Below the pieces are notes generated by a model. That model was not told the origin of the DNA and searched no databases. It saw only the letters and a program-made list of their open reading frames with translations. A DNA stretch of 64,000 bases from Poriferisodalis sp965116715 (GTDB lineage: Bacteria; Actinomycetota; Acidimicrobiia; Acidimicrobiales; Poriferisodalaceae), in assembly GCA_965116715.1 (NCBI GenBank), contig OZ220724.1, positions 1,302,001 through 1,366,000 of the forward strand, in the 5' to 3' direction. Below, one piece after another: positions 14,960 to 22,963 of the stretch (positions within the stretch are counted from its first letter, which is position 1; every line of letters starts with the position of its first letter). The translations under genes were made by a program, and so were the position numbers.

Positions 14960-17900
14960 TCAGGCGTTGAGTTCGGCGGCGCGGGTGCGGAACAGCTCGA
15001 CGTTGTTCTCCTTGATGTCCTCGTAGCCGCGGATCATGTCGGGCAGCCGGGCGATCTCGACGGCCCGGGCGTAGGCGGCATCGTCGCCTGCGCTCAGGGT
15101 GGCGAGTGCCCGCTCGATCATGCCGCGGTACTCGTCGATCAGCTCCCGCTCCATCTTGCGGTGGGCGGTCTTGCCGAAGATGTCCAGCGCCCCGCCGCGC
15201 AGGCCCTTCATGCGCGCCAGCACGGCGAACGCCATATCACCCGACCGGCCGAGGCCGATCTTCTTCTCGACACCCATGCGACGCATGATCGGCGGGTGCA
15301 GCTTGTAGGTGACCTCGGTCTTGTCGCCGAACTGGTCGCGCACCGCCTGCTGGAAGGCCCCCGAGCGATGCAGGCGAGCCACCTCGTACTCGTCCTTGTA
15401 GGCCATCAGCTTGTAGAGGTACATCGCCACGGCCTCGCTGAGAGCTGTCTCGCTGACTGCCGCGGCCTCAGCCTCACGCACCTTGGCAATGAAGGCGGCG
15501 TAAGCAGCTGCGTACGCGTGGTTCTGGTAGGCCACCAGGTCGGGCACACGGATGCGCAGCAGCCGGGCCAGCTCTTCGGACTGGCTCCCCACGGTGTCGA
15601 TGAGGTCCTGCTCACGGCGTGAGGGACCGGTGTCGCGCTTGACCTTGCCGACCCGCTCGACTTCGAGCGTTCCCAGGAAGTCCGGGTCGAGGACGATCTT
15701 GCGGCCGATGCGGAACGCCTGGGTGTTCATCTCGACCGCGACGCCGTTCAGCTCGATGGCCCGCTCGATGGCGGTAGCGCTGATCGGGACCACACCCGCC
15801 TGGTACGCGGCGCCCACCACCAGCACGTTCGCCGGCATGTGCGAGCGGAACAGGCTGTCCGACAGAGTGCCGGCGTCGAAATAGACGTTGCGCTCGGGAA
15901 TGGTGGACTCGTCGATCACTCGCTGGAAGGCCGTCCACTCGGGGAACTCGGCGGAGGTGTCACGCACCATCGAGGTGGTGGGCACCTTGGACGACGACAC
16001 GACGGCCACCGTCTTGCCGGCCAGCGCCTTGTCGAGGTTGGCGGGGTTGGTGCCGGTCAGCAGGTCGAACACGATGTAGGCGTCGGCCTCGCCGATGCCG
16101 ACCTTGTTGGCCTCGTCTCCGCCGGCCTCGGTGTCGTGGTTGGCGTTTCCGTTCGAGCTGCCGTCATCGGCGCCCATTCGCCGGACCTTGAGGTTCGACA
16201 GCACCGGACCACCCTTCTGGGCAAGCCCGGTCTGGTCGAGGCCATTGGCCGTCTTGCCGTCGAGCAGGGCCGCCGTGGCCAGCATCTGGTTCACCGTGAC
16301 CACGCCCGTGCCGCCGATGCCCATCATCAAGATGTTGCCCTCATCGATCCGGTCGGGCTCGGGCAGATCGTCGCCGATGTGCTCGATGGCCACCGTGGCC
16401 TTCGTGGGAATCTTCCCCGCCGGCACCACCTCGATGAACGCCGGGCAGTCGCCGTCGAGGCAGGTGAAGTCCTTGTTGCACGACGACTGGTGGATCTGCG
16501 TCTTGCGCCCGAACTCGGTCTCGACGGGCTGCACGCTCAGGCAGCTCGACTTCTCGCCGCAGTCGCCGCAGCCTTCGCAGACCGCCTCGTTGATGAAGAC
16601 CCGCATGGTGGGCTCGGCCACTTTGCCGCGCTTGCGGTCGCGCCGCAGCTCGGCCGCGCATGCCTGGTCGTAGATCAGGACGGTGCAGCCCTCGATGTCA
16701 CGCAGGACGCGCTGTGCCTCGTCCATGCGGTCGCGGTGCCAAACATCGGTGCCGGGAGCGAACTCGGCATCGGCGGGGTACTTGCCGGGGTCGTCGGTGA
16801 CGACCATCACCTTGGCCACGCCCTCGGCGTGCACCGAGCGGGTCAGCTCCGGAACGGCCATGCCGCCGTCGATGTCCTGGCCACCGGTCATGGCGACCGC
16901 GCCGTTGTAGAGGATCTTGTAGGTGACGTTGGTGCCGGCGGCCACGGCCTGACGCAGTGCCAGCGAGCCGGAGTGGTGGTATGTGCCGTCGCCGATGTTC
17001 TGGAACCGATGATCCATGGTGACGAACGGCGCTGCGCCGACCCACTGGCAGCCCTCGCCGCCCATCTGGGTGGTGCCGCGGACGTTGCGGGTAGGCGTCA
17101 TGGCGGCCATGCCGTGGCAGCCGATGCCGCCGCCTGCCTCGGAGCCCTCGGGCACCCAGGTCGAGCGATTGTGGGGGCAGCCCGAGCAGAACCCCGGTGT
17201 GCGGCCGGCAGCCTTCTCGCCCTTGGACGTGGTGACCGCGAGCGGGATCGTGATGCGCTCGGGCACCGCCGGCCCGATGCCGGTGGGTCCGAGCCGGTCC
17301 ACCAGGAACGGCCGGATCTTGCGTGCGATCAGGTCGGCATCCATCTCGCCGTGACCCGGGAACCAGAAGCCGCCCTGCGCGTCGCGCTTGCCCAGCACGA
17401 CCGGCGCGTTCGTGACGCCGTAGAGGTTCTCCTTGATGAGCGCTTCGATGATCGAACGCTTCTCCTCCACCGCCACGATCACATCGAGCCCGTCGGCGAA
17501 TTCACGCAGGCTGGTGGGCTCGAGCGGCCAGACAACCGCCGGCTTCCAGATGCGGACGCCCCGACGCTCGAGCTCGATGTCGTCGAGCCCCATGCGGTCC
17601 AGCGCCTCGCGCAGGTCGTAGTAGGTCTTGCCTGCAGCGACGAGGCCGACTCGGGCGTCTCGGGTGGGGAGGGTCTGACGGTTGAGCTTGTTGGCCGCGA
17701 CGAACTCGTCCACCGCGACCATCCGGCCTTCGTGGATCTCGAGTTCCATGCGCACTGCATTGGGGCCGAACAGGGCGTCTTGCTGGGTGTGCGCCCAGAG
17801 CTTGCCCTCCCATTCGAACTCGGGACGGGTGACCGACACACGGCCGGGGCCGACCTGCACCGTGGCATACCCGTCGGCCACATTGGTGACGATCTTGAGC

Positions 17901-18493
17901 GCCGACCAGAAGCCGCTGTAGCGGGACAGCTCGTAGCCCCAGCGCCCGTAGTCGATGACCTCCTGGACCGAGCCCGGGTACAGGATGGGCGTTTGGAAGT
18001 GGATCAGGACCGGCTCGGACTCCGATGCCAGCGTCGACGACTTCGACGCCGGGTCGTCGCCCGCCACGAGCAGCACACCGCCCTTGGGGTCGACGCCGCA
18101 GACATTGGCGTGCTTGATGGCATCGCCGGAACGATCGACGCCCGGCGCCTTGCCGTACCACATGCCCAGCACGCCGTCGTAGCGGCCCTCGAAATTGCGG
18201 TTCGACAGCTGGCTGCCCCACACGATCGTGGCGCCGAGATCCTCGTTGAGGCCGGGCTCGAACACGATGTTGTTCTGCTTCAGCTCCTCGGCGTTGGTCG
18301 TCATGAGCGAGTCGATGCCGCCCAGCGGCGACCCTCGGTAGCCCGAGACCATCGCCGCAGTCGTGAGGCCGTCACGGCGGTCTGCCCGGAGCTGATCGAG
18401 CAGCACCCGCAGCAGGGCCTGCACGCCCGACATGGCGACATCGCCCTCGACGCGGTCAAAGCGATCCTCGAGCTTGAAGTCTGCGAGTGCCAT
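14960..18493 (-). CDS. Fused indolepyruvate ferredoxin oxidoreductase (2-oxoacid:acceptor oxidoreductase)
   Basis: A 1177-residue single-chain enzyme combining the ThDP-binding α part, a ferredoxin-like region and the γ part of indolepyruvate ferredoxin oxidoreductases; it oxidatively decarboxylates aryl-pyruvates (and possibly branched-chain 2-oxoacids) to acyl-CoA. Seen: VSGYRGSPLGGID near residue 50; ThDP-binding GIGCHGMAAM and GGEGCQWVG; a Cys-rich cluster EAVCEGCGDCGEKSSCLSVQ, then CNKDFTCLDGDCPAF; then the γ Rossmann-like GIGGTGVVTVNQMLATAALL with GLAQKGGPVLSNLKV. Start ATG 18493 (MALADFKLEDRF) follows GGGGGA at good spacing. Aromatic amino-acid breakdown would connect it with homogentisate dioxygenase at 30084–31406. 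Single copy, not adjacent to a ferredoxin gene. Confidence 0.92.
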   Translation of the reverse strand: MALADFKLEDRFDRVEGDVAMSGVQALLRVLLDQLRADRRDGLTTAAMVSGYRGSPLGGIDSLMTTNAEELKQNNIVFEPGLNEDLGATIVWGSQLSNRNFEGRYDGVLGMWYGKAPGVDRSGDAIKHANVCGVDPKGGVLLVAGDDPASKSSTLASESEPVLIHFQTPILYPGSVQEVIDYGRWGYELSRYSGFWSALKIVTNVADGYATVQVGPGRVSVTRPEFEWEGKLWAHTQQDALFGPNAVRMELEIHEGRMVAVDEFVAANKLNRQTLPTRDARVGLVAAGKTYYDLREALDRMGLDDIELERRGVRIWKPAVVWPLEPTSLREFADGLDVIVAVEEKRSIIEALIKENLYGVTNAPVVLGKRDAQGGFWFPGHGEMDADLIARKIRPFLVDRLGPTGIGPAVPERITIPLAVTTSKGEKAAGRTPGFCSGCPHNRSTWVPEGSEAGGGIGCHGMAAMTPTRNVRGTTQMGGEGCQWVGAAPFVTMDHRFQNIGDGTYHHSGSLALRQAVAAGTNVTYKILYNGAVAMTGGQDIDGGMAVPELTRSVHAEGVAKVMVVTDDPGKYPADAEFAPGTDVWHRDRMDEAQRVLRDIEGCTVLIYDQACAAELRRDRKRGKVAEPTMRVFINEAVCEGCGDCGEKSSCLSVQPVETEFGRKTQIHQSSCNKDFTCLDGDCPAFIEVVPAGKIPTKATVAIEHIGDDLPEPDRIDEGNILMMGIGGTGVVTVNQMLATAALLDGKTANGLDQTGLAQKGGPVLSNLKVRRMGADDGSSNGNANHDTEAGGDEANKVGIGEADAYIVFDLLTGTNPANLDKALAGKTVAVVSSSKVPTTSMVRDTSAEFPEWTAFQRVIDESTIPERNVYFDAGTLSDSLFRSHMPANVLVVGAAYQAGVVPISATAIERAIELNGVAVEMNTQAFRIGRKIVLDPDFLGTLEVERVGKVKRDTGPSRREQDLIDTVGSQSEELARLLRIRVPDLVAYQNHAYAAAYAAFIAKVREAEAAAVSETALSEAVAMYLYKLMAYKDEYEVARLHRSGAFQQAVRDQFGDKTEVTYKLHPPIMRRMGVEKKIGLGRSGDMAFAVLARMKGLRGGALDIFGKTAHRKMERELIDEYRGMIERALATLSAGDDAAYARAVEIARLPDMIRGYEDIKENNVELFRTRAAELNA

Positions 18494-18629
18494 CGAATCC
18501 CCCTGATCCGCAGTGGTGGCCGGCTGAAGCCGGCTCCTGCGGAGGCTACCCGTCAGCCCCAAACACTGCCCGTTGGCGGCGGGCGCGTGCCGGTCAGTCA
18601 GGCGTCTGTATCAACCAGCGCTTGATCAA

Positions 18630-19964
18630 TCAGCGCTTGGGCAGCAAGACCGGCCGCGGGAGCGTGAACGCCAGGGCCAGTGCGCACGCGTTGGAAGCGG
18701 CCGCCATGGAGAACGTCCAGCCGTAGCCGCCGGTAGCCCCGAGCAGCAGCTGGGCAACGTAGGGTCCCACGGCGGCGAACGATCCCGCCGTAGCGAAGAA
18801 GCGACCCACGATCGCTCCTGCGTGGGTGCGCCCGAAGTAGTCGGCCACCAATGCCGGAAAGACCGCCACGCTGCCCCCGTAGGACAGGCCGAAGGCGATC
18901 GCCGAGGCGTAGAGCAGCGCCAATTCCTGCGACACCGCGATGCCGACGAACGACAGCGTTTCCACCGCGAGCGCCAGCATGACGGCGCGGCGGCGGTCGA
19001 TGCGGTCCGAAAGCGGACCGGTCACGATCCGCCCGACGAGCCCGCCGACGCCGATGGAGCTGATGACTCCCGCAGCCCACAGCGGCGAGAATCCGAGGCT
19101 CCGGGCGTATTGCACGCCGTGCGCGAACGGCACGAACACCACGACGAACGTCAGTGCGAACATGCCGAAGATGCGCCAGAACACCGAGTTGCGCCATGCC
19201 TGGGGAGCGGTCCACGCCGTGAGGGGATTCTCGACGTCGGGCGCACTGCCCGGGGTGGCTTCCACGACGAAACCCGCCGGCCTCGACACGACCCGCGAGC
19301 GTGCGAGCGGACGATCGGCGGGATGCGGCGTGCGACCGTCGGGGTACTGGCCGATCGATTCCGGGTCGCGCACGAACGCCATCGCGGTGATGGCCATCAG
19401 CACGCCGCCCGTCACGGCCATCACCGCGATCGCTGTGCGCCATCCGAATTCTCCGACGAGCCATGCGGCAATCGGGGGCGCCACGATGCCGCCGGCGCTC
19501 CCGCCCGAGCCGACGATGCCGGTTGCCAGGCCTCGCCGTTCGGTGAACCAGCGCACGACGGTGGCGTTCGCGGGCACCCACGACGACGACATCCCCAGCG
19601 GCGCGATCACGGCGAGGCCGATGAACACCATCGCCAGGCTCCCGGAGGCCGACAGCACGAGGTAGCCCAGCGCGAGCAGCGCGGCACCCGTGGCGATGAC
19701 CTTGCGCGGGCCGAACCGGTCGGTGAGCTGCCCCGTCCATGCGCTCACGGCGCTGTAGGCGAGGATGTAGCAGGCGTATGCGAGCTGAAGCCACGTGGCC
19801 GACCAGCCTTTGTCAGCGCTGATGGCCCCTTCGAACGTGCCGTAGCTGAACTGGATGCCGTACACGATGAACAGCACCCAGAAGCCGGCCCACGCCACGC
19901 GCCAGCCATGGAAAGGCCGAGCGATGATGATGCGCCAGCCGCGAGACGTCTGGCTGTTCAGCAT
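18630..19964 (-). CDS. MFS transporter (oxalate/formate antiporter-like)
   Basis: A 444-residue, 12-helix major facilitator of the OFA/monocarboxylate type: YGIQFSYGTFEGAISADKGW in helix 1–2, TGQLTDRFGPRKVIATGA (the MFS A-motif), SWVPANATVVRWFTERRGLA, and a second A-motif-like TGPLSDRIDRRRAVM in the second half. A long cytoplasmic loop (about residues 195–250) joins the halves. Start ATG 19964 lies 24 bases after the stop of the GrdB-like gene, so the two are likely one transcript; the transporter may move that enzyme's substrate. TTG 19970 is a less likely start. Confidence 0.87.
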   Translation of the reverse strand: MLNSQTSRGWRIIIARPFHGWRVAWAGFWVLFIVYGIQFSYGTFEGAISADKGWSATWLQLAYACYILAYSAVSAWTGQLTDRFGPRKVIATGAALLALGYLVLSASGSLAMVFIGLAVIAPLGMSSSWVPANATVVRWFTERRGLATGIVGSGGSAGGIVAPPIAAWLVGEFGWRTAIAVMAVTGGVLMAITAMAFVRDPESIGQYPDGRTPHPADRPLARSRVVSRPAGFVVEATPGSAPDVENPLTAWTAPQAWRNSVFWRIFGMFALTFVVVFVPFAHGVQYARSLGFSPLWAAGVISSIGVGGLVGRIVTGPLSDRIDRRRAVMLALAVETLSFVGIAVSQELALLYASAIAFGLSYGGSVAVFPALVADYFGRTHAGAIVGRFFATAGSFAAVGPYVAQLLLGATGGYGWTFSMAAASNACALALAFTLPRPVLLPKR

Positions 19965-19988
19965 GCCCAAGCCGCGAGACGGCAGCCG

Positions 19989-21134
19989 CTACATGTCGCC
20001 AGGTGTGAGGAAGAACCAGATGGGCTGCTTCTCGCCGGCGTCGGCCATGGCCTTGCGGGCGGCCATGATGGTGCGGCCCGCCTCTGTGGACGTGAAGAAC
20101 CAGCGCGCGCCCGCCCAAGCAGCCGGGGCGTGTTCGGCAAGCGCGAGGACGGCTGTCTCGTAGTAGCCGCGGATGTCCTGGGCCACCCGCGCCGGGATGC
20201 CGGGAATGCCAGCTTCCTTCCAGGGTGTGCCCTCGGCGACGCGCACGAAGGACTGCACGGCAGCCCCGATCTCGTCCGCCGCCACGACGCGGCCCGCACC
20301 GGTGCGGTTGCCCAGCTTGGCCACGGCCCGGTCGTAGGCCTGCCGCAAACCGTTGGCCTCGTCCACTGCGGGGTGCAGGCTGGGATCGTGCCGCGGCGGC
20401 AACTCGCACGACATCGTGGCGGTGCCGTCGTCGTCGATCGACTCGGCGAACCTCTCCACCACCGGTTGATCGGAGGTGAGCAGCCCGAAGGCGTGTGCCA
20501 GCACCCGGTGCTGGAAGTCGGCGTCGCTGGGCTTGCCGAGCGGGCGCCCCAGCGGGAAATCGCACCACAGGCCGCGCGGCGGGGCGGTGCCCTGGATGTG
20601 GGCGCCGATGGAGCCCAGTGCCACGGTGGCGATTCCGGCTTCCTCGAAGACGTGGGCGAGCGTACTCACGGTACGCGTGCACAGAGGTCAGACGGGAGTG
20701 AACAGGGCGATGTCCACCCCCTGCTCGCGAAGGAACTTCGCACCCGCCGGACCGGAGTCCATCCGCACCCCGGACAGGTCGAACTGGTTGCCCGCGTAGG
20801 ACAGATGGATGTCGGAGACCTTCCCGATGGTGCCGTCGGCAGCCAGCTCATCGAGGCGGTCGATCGGGAACACCGTGTTGAGGTCGAGGGCGATGCCGGT
20901 GGCGTCGAAGTTGGGGCTCCAGTGGCCGCACATGTAGTCGCGGCGGCTGCCGTCGAGCACCCGGTAGCCGGTGTCGATCGGCTCAAAATCATCTTGGTCG
21001 GGATGGTGGAGCGATGCCGAGGTCACGATGGCCACCGTGGCATCAGCCAGCGGCGGCGGCGTCACAAACGCCGTTGTTTCGAAGTCGGGCAGTTCGAGCC
21101 CGCCCGTCAGTGCCTTGACATCGGAATCAGCCAT
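19989..21134 (-). CDS. GrdB-like selenoprotein (glycine/betaine/D-proline reductase family) with in-frame UGA at 20688–20690
   Basis: One continuous frame of 381 residues runs from ATG 21134 to the stop at 19989 if the TGA at 20690–20688 is read as residue 149 (Sec). Before it the sequence matches the family (SPNFDATGIALDLNTVFPID, then LAADGTIGKVSDIHLSYAG, ending LFTPV). After it comes PLCTRTVSTLAHVFEEAGI and ATVALGSIGAHIQG, the block that follows the redox Cys/Sec in this family. The resulting U-P-L-C motif has the expected U-x-x-C spacing. A perfect 6-bp hairpin starts 11 bases after the UGA. Automated callers would split this into 148- and 226-residue genes; the second would start at an internal GTG (20669). 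The start is leaderless (TAGCTT, 7 bases). In Stickland fermenters GrdB cleaves glycine-type substrates; in aerobes the role is unknown. A nonsense mutation is the alternative. Confidence 0.78.
20660..20676 (-). promoter_or_regulatory. Candidate bacterial SECIS hairpin
   Basis: On the coding strand GCGTAC, loop CGTGA, GTACGC form a perfect 6-bp stem with a 5-nt loop. The stem begins 11 bases after the UGA, and the loop begins 18 bases after it, with G as the second loop base. That position and loop size suit a SelB-binding bacterial SECIS. Two more G–C pairs can form below a small internal loop. Confidence 0.6.
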
Positions 21135-21141
21135 GGCGGCA

Positions 21142-21147
21142 AAGCTA
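21142..21147 (-). promoter_or_regulatory. -10 box TAGCTT for leaderless selenoprotein start
   Basis: TAGCTT ends 7 bases before ATG 21134, so the GrdB-like gene appears to have its own promoter. Confidence 0.45.
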
Positions 21148-21184
21148 GGACTTGCGGCAGGGTGTTGCTCGGAAGCCCCGACGA

Positions 21185-21961
21185 TCAGGCTCCGTCTTCA
21201 AGGTCGAGCGAGCGCTCGCGCAGCCGGCGCATGCCCCGCAGCCACCGGTCCGGGTCGGACACCTTGCGCTCCACATAGGTCTGCGCTTCGGGGTGGGACA
21301 GGATCAGGAAACGCTCCTCGGCCATGGCCTCGGTGATGACATGTGCCACGAACTCGGGCTCGACGATGCCGTCGGTACCGCCGTCGGCGAGGCGCTGCGG
21401 TGCCATGGCCGTGTTTACGCCCTGCGGGCACAGCACCGAGACCCGGATGCCGTCGTCGCCGTGCAGGATCGCCTCCATCTCGGCCAGCTTGATGCACGCG
21501 GCCTTGGTGACCGAGTAGGGCGCTGAGCCCATGGCAGCGAGCAATCCGGCGGCGCTGGCGGTGTGCACCAGGTAGCCCTCGCCTCGGGCCAGCATCGAGG
21601 GCAGCACGGCACGGGCCGCATACACGTGGCTCATCACGTGCAGTTCCCACTGGGACTGCCATGCATCGTTTGAGGCGTCCACGCCGCCTTCGGCGCCGGC
21701 GCCGGCGTTCGAGAAGAACACGTCGATCGGACCGTGGGCATCGAGCGTGCGCTCGACGAGATCGGTGACGGCCGCTTCGTCGGTGACGTCGAGCCCCACG
21801 CCCTCGCAGCCCAGCTCGTCAGCCACGGCCTGCGCGGCGTCGGCCTTGTAGTCGGCGACCACGATGTGGCGTGCGCCCTGGGCCATCCAGTGGCGGGCGG
21901 TGGCAGAGCCGATGCCGCCGCCCCCGCCCGTGATGATCGCTACTCGGTCGCGCAGTTCCAT
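21185..21961 (-). CDS. SDR-family oxidoreductase
   Basis: A classical short-chain dehydrogenase of 258 residues: NAD(P)-binding ITGGGGGIGSATARHW at the N-terminus, a structural FSNAGAGAEGG, and the catalytic Tyr-x3-Lys as YSVTKAACIKL with the Ser in TASAAGLLAAM. An Asp is present after β2 (VADYKADAA), favouring NAD over NADP. Start ATG 21961 follows GAAGGAG. It is 30 bases downstream of the phytanoyl-CoA dioxygenase-like gene and probably shares its transcript. Substrate unknown. Confidence 0.9.
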   Translation of the reverse strand: MELRDRVAIITGGGGGIGSATARHWMAQGARHIVVADYKADAAQAVADELGCEGVGLDVTDEAAVTDLVERTLDAHGPIDVFFSNAGAGAEGGVDASNDAWQSQWELHVMSHVYAARAVLPSMLARGEGYLVHTASAAGLLAAMGSAPYSVTKAACIKLAEMEAILHGDDGIRVSVLCPQGVNTAMAPQRLADGGTDGIVEPEFVAHVITEAMAEERFLILSHPEAQTYVERKVSDPDRWLRGMRRLRERSLDLEDGA

Positions 21962-21991
21962 GGAGCTTGCTCCTTCTTCGTGCGGGTGGGA

Positions 21992-22936
21992 TCAGTCGGC
22001 CGCGGCAGGCTCAGGTTCGACTGTGTCATTGCCGCCAGCCTCCGGCTCGGCGGTGCCGATGCCGCCGACCTGCTCGCCCTCGTCGATGGCCTTGATGCGG
22101 GCCGCATACGCGGTTTCCGCAAGACCCTCAGCCCCGAGAAACCGGCCGGGACTGGCGCCGTCGATGTGGCCCATGATCCCCCGGTACAGGCTGAAACCGC
22201 ACAGCGCCGCCAGCTCGTCGGGCATGTCGCGGACGTCTTCGGGAGCGAGGCTGTAGTACTGGTTCTGCTGCTGGCGCATCCAGCCACGGCAGTACTGCAC
22301 GCTGATGCCCAGCCGCCAGTCATCCTCGGAGGTGTTGGCGCCGCCGCAGTGCCAAGTGCCGCCGTTCACCACCAGCACCGAGCCAGCCGGCATCTCGGCC
22401 GCCATGTAGTCCGGCTTCTCGCCTGGCTGGGGTTCGTGGTCGTAGCGATGCGATCCGGGCACCAGTCGGGTGGCGCCGTTGGCCTCGGTGAAGTCGGTGA
22501 ACGCCCAGATGGTCGTGACCATGAAGGGCGGGCGCGGGCGCGGCACGTCGATCTGATCGACCAGGCCGTCGTCGGAGTGCAGCCCCTGGTGCACCTCGCC
22601 TGGGCCGATGTGCATACACGTGGTGCCCGACAGAATCGCTCCGGGCTCCATCAGCCGTTGCGGGAACGGCAGCACGTTGCGGTGGATCGGCAGCTTCCAG
22701 AACGACCGGTCCTTGTTGAGCAGGTTGTACATGCGCTTGGTGGCGAATCCCTCGATGCGGTTCCCCTTCGGCTGCACGTTCAGCGCCTCCTCGACCCGGG
22801 CGACGGTCTCACGGATCTCGGTGACCAGTTCGGGTTCGATGGCGCCTTCGACGATGCAGTAGCCGTTCTCGTCGACTTCATCGAGATAGCGCTGGAGTTC
22901 TGTCTCGTTCGCTGTGAGGTCCACGGTGCCGCTCAT
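21992..22936 (-). CDS. Phytanoyl-CoA dioxygenase (PhyH) family Fe(II)/2-oxoglutarate oxygenase
   Basis: A 314-residue non-haem iron oxygenase. The HxD metal pair is in HQGLHSDDGL (about residue 120), the distal region contains RLVPGSHRYDHEPQPGEK and the third His is in VNGGTWHCGGANTS, followed by a conserved Arg in WRLGISVQYCRGW. Such enzymes hydroxylate diverse substrates including acyl-CoAs and betaines. Start ATG 22936. It sits 27 bases after the glycosyltransferase stop and is followed by an SDR, suggesting hydroxylation then oxidation in one small pathway. The C-terminal 25 residues are acidic and low-complexity. Confidence 0.88.
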   Translation of the reverse strand: MSGTVDLTANETELQRYLDEVDENGYCIVEGAIEPELVTEIRETVARVEEALNVQPKGNRIEGFATKRMYNLLNKDRSFWKLPIHRNVLPFPQRLMEPGAILSGTTCMHIGPGEVHQGLHSDDGLVDQIDVPRPRPPFMVTTIWAFTDFTEANGATRLVPGSHRYDHEPQPGEKPDYMAAEMPAGSVLVVNGGTWHCGGANTSEDDWRLGISVQYCRGWMRQQQNQYYSLAPEDVRDMPDELAALCGFSLYRGIMGHIDGASPGRFLGAEGLAETAYAARIKAIDEGEQVGGIGTAEPEAGGNDTVEPEPAAAD

Positions 22937-22963
22937 CGTCCCAGTCTCGCAGGATGCGCTGGC

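Noticed and set aside
15839..18625. A 928-codon open frame on the plus strand, antisense to the indolepyruvate oxidoreductase
   Set aside because: The minus-strand gene has full family conservation; in GC-rich DNA the opposite frame stays open by chance, and the frame lacks any domain.
19989..20669. Independent 226-residue gene starting at internal GTG 20669
   Set aside because: It is in the same frame as the upstream part with only six codons between UGA and GTG, and the family sequence continues through the UGA.
18573..21278. A 901-codon plus-strand open frame opposite the MFS and GrdB-like genes
   Set aside because: A shadow of two conserved minus-strand genes, with a low-complexity Arg/His/Gly-rich translation and no start support.
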